NCBI GenBank assembly: GCA_937976375.1
Contig: CALJRU010000029.1
Coordinates: forward strand, 1 to 17,515
Direction: 5' to 3'
Length of the DNA: 17,515 nt
From: an uncultured Peptococcaceae bacterium
GTDB taxonomy: Bacteria; Bacillota; Peptococcia; Peptococcales; Peptococcaceae
Positions 1-5,920 of this stretch are shown piece by piece (position 1 is the stretch's first letter; each line of letters opens with the position of its first letter). The notes below the pieces were generated by a model. The model had not been told where the DNA came from, did not search any database, and saw only the letters and a list, made by a program, of their open reading frames with translations. The position numbers were made by a program, and so were the translations under genes.

Positions 1-54
1 CTGCCTGAGAAAATCTTATAATATTTCACTGTCCTATTGACGGGATGCGCACCA
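1..54 (+). mobile_element. Terminal 54 bp of an IS3/IS150-like insertion sequence, left copy
   Basis: Bases 1-54 are the exact reverse complement of 17461-17514, and identity stops exactly after a 3' CA (53-54), the usual terminal dinucleotide of IS3-family elements. The inner part (TGTCC, then GGG, then GC, then CA) resembles the IS150-type terminal inverted repeat as I remember it. One frame is open from base 2 to a TGA at 38-40, compatible with the C-terminus of a transposase running into the end. A TATAAT hexamer at 17-22 points out of the element; its -35 would lie outside the window. The body of the element lies left of base 1. Family assignment is inference; the repeat itself is seen. 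Confidence 0.7.
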
Positions 55-102
55 GTTCTTACACGCATTGTTCTCGGGGGCGTTTTTATTTATAAAAAAT
101 AA
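55..102 (+). pseudogene. 3' remnant of an IS-disrupted gene (last 15 codons)
   Basis: From the first base after the IS end a frame reads VLTRIVLGGVFIYKK and stops with TAA at 100-102. The hydrophobic run ending in two lysines looks like the last membrane helix and cytoplasmic tail of a membrane protein. A rho-independent terminator begins immediately after the stop, as expected for a true gene end. The rest of the gene would lie on the far side of the IS. The family cannot be named from 15 residues. A chance open frame remains possible. Confidence 0.45.
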
Positions 103-137
103 AACCCGACAGCCACGTCTGGCGTCGGGTTGTTTAT
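103..137 (+). terminator. Rho-independent terminator after the truncated gene
   Basis: Arms AACCCGAC-A-GCCA (103-115) and TGGCGTCGGGTT (120-131) pair with a single bulged A around the loop CGTC, followed by GTTTAT. The A-rich stretch before the stem gives a T-rich tract on the - strand, so it may act in both directions. Confidence 0.75.
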
Positions 138-161
138 AACACCGAGGGGATAGTGTTATAA
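134..161. repeat. Dyad TTATAACAC / GTGTTATAA
   Basis: Perfect 9-bp inverted repeat (134-142 and 153-161) around a 10-base centre, right after the terminator and directly before an AAGGAG (163-168). It could be an operator or an RNA hairpin; no factor can be assigned. Confidence 0.5.
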
Positions 162-194
162 GAAGGAGATTTTGGCCATCTTGTGATGGCCTAT

Positions 195-242
195 ATGAAA
201 AGGAATTTACGAAATTATTATACTCATGCTTCTTTAAAATAA
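195..242 (+). CDS. Possible 15-codon ORF behind a hairpin-spaced Shine-Dalgarno
   Basis: ATG 195 to TAA 240-242 encodes MKRNLRNYYTHASLK, a basic peptide of unknown function. The nearest good Shine-Dalgarno, AAGGAG at 163-168, is 26 bases away. A perfect 7-bp hairpin lies between them (GGCCATC 174-180, loop TTGT, GATGGCC 185-191). If folded, it would bring the effective spacing to 8 bases. No convincing promoter is seen for it. An ORF this short can arise by chance. Confidence 0.2.
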   Translation: MKRNLRNYYTHASLK

Positions 243-292
243 CCTTAAAAAGTTGGAGAAAATTTTAAGAAAACATCAGGAAATGATGGAGA

Positions 293-322
293 TTGACGGT
301 GGTATGCAGCGAGCGCTACAAT
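293..322 (+). promoter_or_regulatory. Sigma70 promoter of the thioesterase gene group
   Basis: TTGACG (293-298) and TACAAT (317-322) are separated by 18 bases. Transcription would begin near 329, giving a leader of about 20 bases that carries the AAGGAG at about 340 in front of the ATG at 351. Confidence 0.6.
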
Positions 323-350
323 AGAGCAAGTACAGGAAAGGAGCCAAACG

Positions 351-773
351 ATGATTTATCAGCATAAGGTGCAATATTATGAAACAGATCGCATGGGCAT
401 CACCCATCATTCCAATTACATTCGTTTTATGGAAGAAGCACGGACAGAGTGGATGGAATACACTGGCATGAGCTATGATGCCTTTGAAAAACTGGGCCTG
501 ACTTCGCCAATTTTGACGGTGAACTGTAATTATAAGAAAATGACAACCTACAGCGACATCATCGACATTGCCGTTTATATCAAAGACTGTGCCCATCTTA
601 AAATTCGCATCGATTATGTCATGACTTGTCGTGGTGAAGTGGTCTGCACGGGCGAGAGCAGTCACTGCATTCTCGACAAATCAGGACGGCCAGTCAGTCT
701 TAAGAAAAGTTATCCGGAACTTTATGAAAAATATGAGGCTTATCGACAGCAGCAAGGTAGCTATCAACTGTAA
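351..773 (+). CDS. Acyl-CoA thioesterase, YbgC/FadM-like hotdog fold
   Basis: Predicted 140-aa single-domain 4HBT (hotdog) thioesterase that hydrolyses an acyl-CoA or related thioester in the cytoplasm; substrate unknown. The N-terminal signature YYETDRMGITHHSNYIRFME (residues 9-28) is the YbgC/FadM motif, with Asp13 as the conserved catalytic acid. Length is typical of the family. The ATG at 351 follows an AAGGAG at proper spacing and a promoter at 293-322. It is the first of four + strand genes; the next gene's Shine-Dalgarno overlaps this stop codon, so the first two are surely co-transcribed. Family call is firm, substrate is not. Confidence 0.85.
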   Translation: MIYQHKVQYYETDRMGITHHSNYIRFMEEARTEWMEYTGMSYDAFEKLGLTSPILTVNCNYKKMTTYSDIIDIAVYIKDCAHLKIRIDYVMTCRGEVVCTGESSHCILDKSGRPVSLKKSYPELYEKYEAYRQQQGSYQL

Positions 774-784
774 GGAGAATGACT

Positions 785-1387
785 ATGAGCGTGAAACATA
801 CACAACAGATTGCTTGTCTGAAATGTAAGAAAAAAAGTGACTTTGAATTTTATGGCAGCATCAATACCATGTTGGATCCAGGGCTGAAACAGCGCGTGAA
901 GAATTTTGACATTTTTAAGTTTATCTGCCCGCATTGCGGCAGTGAACAGTTTGTCAATTACAGTTTCCTCTATCATCAGATGGAAGACAAGCTGATGATT
1001 TTCTATTGCCAGGATGAGGAAGAAGTTGAAAAGGTGCGAACCCTTTATGCAGACGATTTTGCAACAGCATTGAATGAAAAAGGCGAACAACAGGATATTG
1101 ATACAACGGGATACCGCAGACGCATTGTCATTGGTGCCGACAATCTTGTGGAAAAAATTCGTATTTTCGACGCTGGTTTGGATGACCGCTTGATTGAAAT
1201 CTATAAGGTGCTGCTTTATGGCCAGATGCAGTCACAGTTGGCAGAAATGCCTGGCGGCGATGCGGTGGACGATGTGTTCGTGGACGAACAGCTCGATGGC
1301 TCGCTTGATTTTGTTTTCGTTGCAGATGGAAAGGCGGTTGGTGCCGTGCCATTTGCTCAAGAGGTTTATGACGTTGTCGCTGAGTAA
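785..1387 (+). CDS. CpXC-domain protein, interrupted by an in-frame TAA
   Basis: A 200-aa protein with paired Cys motifs (CLKC near the N-terminus and CPHC about 40 residues later) and the block LDPGLKQRV between them, matching the CpXC family, a probable zinc-ribbon domain of unknown function. ATG 785 is chosen over ATG 779 because AAGGAG at 772-777 is 7 bases from it and only 1 base from the other. After TAA (1385-1387) the same frame continues as plausible protein for 31 codons (YKEAVERLAPTEPV and on to AAIAQGA) and ends in TGA at 1481-1483. The natural protein was therefore probably about 232 residues, and the TAA is a recent nonsense change or a sequencing error. The acidic C-terminal half has no family I recognise. 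Confidence 0.7.
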   Translation: MSVKHTQQIACLKCKKKSDFEFYGSINTMLDPGLKQRVKNFDIFKFICPHCGSEQFVNYSFLYHQMEDKLMIFYCQDEEEVEKVRTLYADDFATALNEKGEQQDIDTTGYRRRIVIGADNLVEKIRIFDAGLDDRLIEIYKVLLYGQMQSQLAEMPGGDAVDDVFVDEQLDGSLDFVFVADGKAVGAVPFAQEVYDVVAE

Positions 1388-1558
1388 TACAAAGAGGCGG
1401 TGGAGCGTTTGGCACCAACAGAACCGGTTATTAACCAGGACTGGGCGTTTGATACTTTGGCCGCAATTGCACAGGGGGCTTGAAAAACGTTAGGTAGGCG
1501 TAGGCTCTTGAAAAAAATCGGTGAGATGATTAAACTAAAAGTTGTTAAGCAAATCAAG

Positions 1559-1577
1559 TGCAGGCGTTCGTCCTGCA
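1559..1577 (+). promoter_or_regulatory. Leader hairpin before the DUF5662 gene
   Basis: TGCAGG (1559-1564) and CCTGCA (1572-1577) form a 6-bp stem with a 7-base loop ending 5 bases before the AAGGAGG (1583-1589). It could tune translation or mark a processing site; no T tract follows, so it is not a terminator. Confidence 0.35.
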
Positions 1578-1596
1578 TGACGAAGGAGGAACCCTT

Positions 1597-2133
1597 ATGT
1601 TTCATCCGATACAACATTTTAAGACCATCACGCACCATCGTCAGCTTGTTTTCCGTCATTGTATTAAAGCGGGCATCCCTTGGCAGGGACTGGTGCATGA
1701 TCTTTCAAAGTACAGCCCGACAGAATTTATTCCAGGCGCCCGCTATTATTTGGGCTATAAAAGTCCGAACGTGCTCGAACGTGAACGCAATGGCAGTTCA
1801 CGGGCTTGGATGCACCATAAGGGCCGCAACAAACATCATTTTGAATACTGGATTGATTATCAGCTCAAAACGAGAAAACCCGGTCCAGTGCGCATGCCGG
1901 ACCGTTATTTAATTGAGATGTTTTGTGATCGTGTGGCAGCCAGCAAGGTTTATCAGGGCAAGAATTACAGTCAGGAAAAACCGTTGGAGTATTTGCGCAA
2001 TGGTCACGCCAAGGACTTGATGCATCCAGAAACGGCACGCATCTTAGAACAATGGCTTGTGATGCTGGCCGAGCAAGGGGAAGAGGCTACATTTTCTTAT
2101 ATTCGTTCGCTGCATCGCCACGTTTATAAATAA
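1597..2133 (+). CDS. DUF5662 family protein (HD-like metal-binding helical protein)
   Basis: A 178-aa protein of the DUF5662 type, function unknown. It shows a pattern typical of HD-superfamily metal sites: THHRQLVFRHCI near the N-terminus, then GLVHDLSKYSPTEF, then HHKGRNKHHFEYW, then a conserved FCDRVAASKVY. The ordered His/Asp residues suggest a phosphohydrolase-like metal centre, but no reaction can be assigned. ATG 1597 follows AAGGAGG with 7-base spacing; an in-frame GTG at 1558 is rejected because it lies before that site. It follows the CpXC gene by about 110 bases (from the downstream TGA) and precedes the MBL gene by 27, so it is probably in the same transcript. Confidence 0.75.
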   Translation: MFHPIQHFKTITHHRQLVFRHCIKAGIPWQGLVHDLSKYSPTEFIPGARYYLGYKSPNVLERERNGSSRAWMHHKGRNKHHFEYWIDYQLKTRKPGPVRMPDRYLIEMFCDRVAASKVYQGKNYSQEKPLEYLRNGHAKDLMHPETARILEQWLVMLAEQGEEATFSYIRSLHRHVYK

Positions 2134-2160
2134 AATTACCAAGGGAGAAAGGAAACCATT

Positions 2161-3069
2161 ATGCAATTAAAACAAGCTGCCGGTAATACCTGGTATCTGG
2201 AAGACTGGCAGATCATTCCGCTTTATAAAACCAGTGACAGCACCTGTGTGCTGCTCGACTCGGGGCTGCGTTCTCAGAGAGATCTCATTGAGCGCACCCT
2301 GGAACGCAATGGACTGCGGCCAGTTGGGATTCTTGGTTCTCATGTACATGGAGATCACAGTGCCAACCATCGCTATTTTCAGCAGAAATATGACATTCCG
2401 GTGGCACTCTCTGCTGGTGAAGCGGGGATTGCTGTCAGCCCGCTCAATCTCAAGGCGTACTATTTTTACATGCTGCATCCACAGGCGCCAATGACCGACG
2501 CTCAGGAATCTGATCTGCTCGTCGAAGCCGACCGCATCATCATGCCGTCGGAAAATCGCGTCACTTTCTGCGGGGCAGAATTTGAAATCGTTCATACACC
2601 AGGTCATACCCCCGATCATATTTCAATCGTAACGCCGGATGGGGTTTGTTACATGGGGGATGCCATCCTGACGGGAAAATTCATCAGCGATGCAAAACTG
2701 CCATATTTCTTCAGTGTCCAGCCATCCATCAAAGCTATGGAAAAACTGGCGGCCACCGATTATCCGTACTACCTGGCGGCGCATCGTGGTTTATACACTG
2801 AGGTAAAGCCTCTAGCAGAGGCCTGCATCGCAGCCGTGAAACAGTGTGCCAACCGCATTTTGGACACGGCGGATTGTGGTTTGACACGCAGTGAAATCGT
2901 CATTGCTGCCTGCACTATGATGAAGATGCTCTCATCAAAACCGAAAAAAGCTGCTTTCTATGAACGCAACATTCACATTTATGTGGACTATCTCGTCGAT
3001 TGCGGCGCATTGGAAGTGGTTGTTCGTGATGGTGTAGAGTATTATGTAAAGACGGGCAAGCGTCCATAA
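2161..3069 (+). CDS. MBL-fold metallo-hydrolase
   Basis: A 302-aa metallo-beta-lactamase-fold hydrolase. Metal ligands are visible as HVHGDH (His61, His63, Asp65, His66), a second His in HTPGHTPDH, the bridging Asp in CYMGDA and a final His in LAAHRG. The C-terminal ~90 residues form a helical extension (about CANRILDTADCGLTRSEI to the end), as in glyoxalase II-like MBL hydrolases with a C-terminal winged or helical domain. Substrate unknown; a thioester is conceivable given the thioesterase in the same group. ATG 2161 follows GGGAGAAAGGA. It is the last gene before a strong terminator at 3081-3130. Confidence 0.85.
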   Translation: MQLKQAAGNTWYLEDWQIIPLYKTSDSTCVLLDSGLRSQRDLIERTLERNGLRPVGILGSHVHGDHSANHRYFQQKYDIPVALSAGEAGIAVSPLNLKAYYFYMLHPQAPMTDAQESDLLVEADRIIMPSENRVTFCGAEFEIVHTPGHTPDHISIVTPDGVCYMGDAILTGKFISDAKLPYFFSVQPSIKAMEKLAATDYPYYLAAHRGLYTEVKPLAEACIAAVKQCANRILDTADCGLTRSEIVIAACTMMKMLSSKPKKAAFYERNIHIYVDYLVDCGALEVVVRDGVEYYVKTGKRP

Positions 3070-3080
3070 CAAAAAAGAAG

Positions 3081-3130
3081 AGGACGCCCTGTCCGAGAGA
3101 ACTTTGCTCTCGGACAGGGCGTCCTTTTTT
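3081..3130. terminator. Strong bidirectional terminator
   Basis: A 19-bp perfect stem (3081-3099 with 3107-3125) around the loop AACTTTG, with T6 after it on the + strand and an A-rich run before it that is a T-rich tract on the - strand. It separates the convergent MBL and cytX genes. Confidence 0.95.
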
Positions 3131-3142
3131 ACTGATCGTTGA

Positions 3143-4324
3143 TCAATGTTTCGCGAATGCTTTGTTGGCGATGTAGGTGAGGATGCCGACGATGATGACG
3201 ACTGGCAGGGTGGTGCCAGTGATGATGTCGACATTGAGCAGCTCGCGGTAAAGCAGGAAACCAATGATGTAGACGACGAAGTTTAAGATGCTGACCATAT
3301 TGCGCACATCTTTTTGTTTGAGAATGTAGTATTCAGTCAGCAGAACACCAACCATCGGCGTGAAGAACGAACCGATCAAATAGAGAAAATCCTGATAAGA
3401 TGAGGTTGGATCAAAGATCGCGATGGCAAAGCCGATGATGCAGACAATGACAGCCACAGTGCGTTCGCTTGGTTTGCTGGACAATGTTGTGAAGCTGATG
3501 GCTGCAGAGCGAGCATCCAAGAAGCTGGAGGTGATCGTGGAGAAAATAATGATCACAAGACCGATGGCTCCCATGCCCATGGTGCGCATCAGCAGAGAGA
3601 TGTCGGCGTAGCCAGTGGCAATGGCACAGCCAAGACCGATGACGAACATCCAGCAGCTGCCCAAAAAGTAAGTGATATTGGAAACGGTGTTGGAAAGCAC
3701 AGGCTTTTCAGCACGGGACGTGTAGTCGCTGATGACGGGCAGCCAAGACAAAGGCATGGCGACGGCAAGCTCTACAGCAGCACCAAAGCTGATATCGTCG
3801 AAGGCTGCATCGGCAGCGTTGAGCCCGGTGGTGGCAACACGCCAGGTCAAAAACAAACAGAGCAGTGTCAATGCGATCACAACAATATTGTTGACACGGC
3901 CAAAGGTTTTTGGCCCGAAAAGCATCCAAATAAGGATGAGGGCTGCAATGATGAAGGCACCGATGACGGTGGAACCGCTTTCTTTGCCGACGAGCACATT
4001 CATAGCACTGGCGCCGGTCGCGATCATCACCGCGGTCCAGCCAACGAGCTGAATGACGTTGAGGATTGAGAAGAAGAGGCCGCCCTTTTCACCGAAAGCG
4101 ATCTTCATGGTGTTCATAGCACTGCGGCTGGTTTGTGCGCCGATGCGGCCGGCCAAAAACAGCATCCCGCAGCCGATGATGTGGCCGATGAGAATGGCAA
4201 GCAGGCCTTTGCCCCACCCCAATGGCGCAAAATAGGTGCCGGTCATGATTTCGGTGATGGCGATGGCTGCGCCAAGCCAGAGCCAGCCGTTGGTGGCGAC
4301 AGTGGTACGTTCGTTGTTACTCAA
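3143..4324 (-). CDS. cytX: Hydroxymethylpyrimidine transporter, NCS1 family
   Basis: A 393-aa membrane protein with about 12 hydrophobic helices, of the nucleobase:cation symporter-1 (cytosine permease) family. Family features include GWLWLGAAIAITEIMTGTYF at the N-terminus, the PLSWLPVISDYTSRA segment mid-protein and a late GSFFTPMVGVLLTEYYILK. In thiamin operons this clade is CytX, proposed to import hydroxymethylpyrimidine (HMP), which fits the thiD gene before it. The start is TTG (4322-4324): its TTGA overlaps the thiD stop by 4 bases and AAAGGAGG lies 7 bases upstream inside thiD, so the two are translationally coupled. Expression should follow the TPP riboswitch upstream. HMP specificity is inferred from context. 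Confidence 0.88.
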   Translation of the reverse strand: MSNNERTTVATNGWLWLGAAIAITEIMTGTYFAPLGWGKGLLAILIGHIIGCGMLFLAGRIGAQTSRSAMNTMKIAFGEKGGLFFSILNVIQLVGWTAVMIATGASAMNVLVGKESGSTVIGAFIIAALILIWMLFGPKTFGRVNNIVVIALTLLCLFLTWRVATTGLNAADAAFDDISFGAAVELAVAMPLSWLPVISDYTSRAEKPVLSNTVSNITYFLGSCWMFVIGLGCAIATGYADISLLMRTMGMGAIGLVIIIFSTITSSFLDARSAAISFTTLSSKPSERTVAVIVCIIGFAIAIFDPTSSYQDFLYLIGSFFTPMVGVLLTEYYILKQKDVRNMVSILNFVVYIIGFLLYRELLNVDIITGTTLPVVIIVGILTYIANKAFAKH

Positions 4325-5157
4325 GCCTGTTCCTCCTTTGCTTCTACCTTGCGATATGCCCAGTGGTTGGTTGGACCGTGTCCATGGCCGACGAGAATAC
4401 CGTCGCTAATGGCGGCAGCAATGAAGGCTTTGGCGGTGGTGACAGCATCTTTTACGCTGCGCCCTTTGGCGAGCTCTGCAGTGATGCAGGCTGAATACGT
4501 GCAGCCTGTGCCATGGGTGCGCACGGTATCGACGCGTTCAGCAGAGAGGGTGACGACTTCGCCATCTTCGGTCAGAAGAATGTCTTCGGCGTCAGAAGTT
4601 TCGAGACGATGGCCGCCTTTAATGACCACGTTCTTCACGCCCATGTCCTGAATTTTTTTAGCAGCTGTAAGCAAGTCGTCAACAGTGGCAATGGTCATCC
4701 CTGTGATGACTTCTGCTTCTGGCAGATTTGGCGTCAGCACGGTGGCCAGCGGCAGAATTTCTTTAACGAGGGTGGCGCTTGCTTCATCTTCCATGAGTGC
4801 GGCGCCGCCTTTGGCGATCATGACAGGATCAACGACCACAGGAATGTCTGGATGTTTTCTCAATTCTGCGGCAACGGCACGCATGATGTCAGCATCAGGA
4901 AGCATGCCAGTTTTGAGGGCGCCAATTTCAAAATCACTGAAGACAGAATGCAGTTGTTCGTTGACAAAATCAACAGGTACTTTGTGAATGCCCTGGACAC
5001 CGAGGGTGTTCTGAGCGGTCACAGCGACAATGACAGAAGTTCCGAAAACACGGCGTTCCTGGAATGTTTTTAGGTCGGCTTGGATGCCAGCACCGCCGCC
5101 GCTGTCGCTGCCAGCGATGGTGAGTGCTTGCGGAACAGGTTTTGCTTGATAAGACAT
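4321..5157 (-). CDS. thiD: Hydroxymethylpyrimidine / phosphomethylpyrimidine kinase
   Basis: ThiD phosphorylates HMP to HMP-P and then HMP-PP, the pyrimidine half of thiamin phosphate. The 278-aa ribokinase-fold protein shows ALTIAGSDSGGGAGIQADLK at the N-terminus, DPVMIAKGG in the middle and the catalytic anion-hole motif HGTGCTYSA near the C-terminus. ATG 5157 (MSYQAK) has AAGGAG 8 bases upstream; an in-frame ATG nine codons earlier lies before that site and is rejected. It sits between thiW and cytX, overlapping cytX by 4 bases. No thiE or thiM is present here, so condensation with thiazole must be encoded elsewhere. Confidence 0.95.
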   Translation of the reverse strand: MSYQAKPVPQALTIAGSDSGGGAGIQADLKTFQERRVFGTSVIVAVTAQNTLGVQGIHKVPVDFVNEQLHSVFSDFEIGALKTGMLPDADIMRAVAAELRKHPDIPVVVDPVMIAKGGAALMEDEASATLVKEILPLATVLTPNLPEAEVITGMTIATVDDLLTAAKKIQDMGVKNVVIKGGHRLETSDAEDILLTEDGEVVTLSAERVDTVRTHGTGCTYSACITAELAKGRSVKDAVTTAKAFIAAAISDGILVGHGHGPTNHWAYRKVEAKEEQA

Positions 5158-5194
5158 AATGATTGCTCCTTTTTTCAAAATCAAATCGAGGTGT

Positions 5195-5689
5195 TTAGTC
5201 CTTGAATTTGTCTAAAAAGCCACGCGCCTTGAATGCTTTAAGCAGCAGTGCAGAGGCGACGGCGCCAACGAATGTGGAGAGAAAGAAACTTGGCACATAG
5301 CCAAAGATGGCAACCTTTGCGCCGAGAAATGGCCATGCCATCAGTGCGGCGACCATGGCGCCGAGAATGCCGGTGCCAAAAACTTCGCCGACGGCAGCTC
5401 CCGCCAGATTGTGGAAGCGGCGATAGATGATGCCGGCGAGAAAGGCGCCGATCATGCTGCCAGGGAAAGCCAGAATGGAGCCTGTACCGTTCATATTGCG
5501 AATGAGCGATGTGATAAAGGCACAGCCAGTGGCATACCATGGACCCAAGGTGACGGCGGTGACAACATTCATGAAATGCTGTACCGGTGCGGCTTTTGCC
5601 AGGCCAACAGGAATGACTATAAAGGAATTAAAGATCACGCTGATGGCGATGAATAAGCCGGCAATGACAATTTTTTTCGTTTTGTTCAT
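5195..5689 (-). CDS. thiW: ECF transporter S component ThiW (thiazole uptake)
   Basis: A 164-aa integral membrane substrate-binding subunit with about 5-6 helices, starting with IVIAGLFIAISVIFNSFIVI. The segments PVQHFMNVVTAVTLGPWYAT and RNMNGTGSILAFPGSMIGAF are typical of ThiW. It would work with a shared ECF AAT module encoded elsewhere to import the thiazole precursor (HET) or a related moiety. ATG 5689 is preferred; an AAAGGAG lies 11 bases upstream, slightly far. Upstream in-frame codons run into the terminator of the leader and are rejected. It is the first gene of the thiW-thiD-cytX operon and lies directly downstream of a TPP riboswitch and its terminator. Confidence 0.92.
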   Translation of the reverse strand: MNKTKKIVIAGLFIAISVIFNSFIVIPVGLAKAAPVQHFMNVVTAVTLGPWYATGCAFITSLIRNMNGTGSILAFPGSMIGAFLAGIIYRRFHNLAGAAVGEVFGTGILGAMVAALMAWPFLGAKVAIFGYVPSFFLSTFVGAVASALLLKAFKARGFLDKFKD

Positions 5690-5711
5690 GCAAAGCAATG
5701 CTCCTTTCAAT

Positions 5712-5743
5712 AAAAAAACGCCTGTGCACATGTCACAGGCGTT
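5712..5743 (-). terminator. Riboswitch-controlled attenuator terminator
   Basis: On the - strand AACGCCTGTG pairs with CACAGGCGTT around a 7-base loop and runs into a T7 tract. Its position between the TPP aptamer and thiW is that of a transcription-termination expression platform. Confidence 0.9.
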
Positions 5744-5756
5744 CATAAGAATCGAT

Positions 5757-5834
5757 GCACTTCCCTACGCTGGTTTGAGCCAGATCAGGTTCAAGGAGTT
5801 CTCTCTCAGTCCGATTGACGGACGCCCCCAGTGT
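5757..5834 (-). promoter_or_regulatory. TPP riboswitch (THI element)
   Basis: The - strand carries the diagnostic THI-box blocks in order: GGGGGCGTC, CTGAGAGAG, GAACCTGATCTGG and AGCGTAGGGAAGTG, with terminal helix P1 pairing CACT with AGTG (5830-5833 with 5758-5761). When TPP is bound, the terminator at 5712-5743 should form and shut off thiW-thiD-cytX. Confidence 0.97.
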
Positions 5835-5846
5835 TCTATGGCTTTT

Positions 5847-5855
5847 AGTATAGCA
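5847..5855 (-). promoter_or_regulatory. Extended -10 promoter of the thi operon
   Basis: The - strand reads TGCTATACT, an extended -10, about 13 bases before the riboswitch. The -35 is weak (TGTAAA-like, about 18 bases upstream), as is common for extended -10 promoters. Confidence 0.55.
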
Positions 5856-5920
5856 CTGCTGATGCAAATTTTACAGATGAAATGTAAAAAAATGAAAAAC
5901 CAGCGTTGTTGCATGTTTTA

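Noticed and set aside
134..191. A known riboswitch between the left terminator and the thioesterase gene
   Set aside because: The two hairpins lack the conserved blocks of any class I know (fluoride, preQ1, guanidine, SAM, c-di-GMP).
253..324. Open frame from TTG 253 reading LEKILRKHQEMMEIDGG to TAG 322
   Set aside because: It has no Shine-Dalgarno at usable spacing and overlaps the clear -35/-10 promoter of the thioesterase gene.
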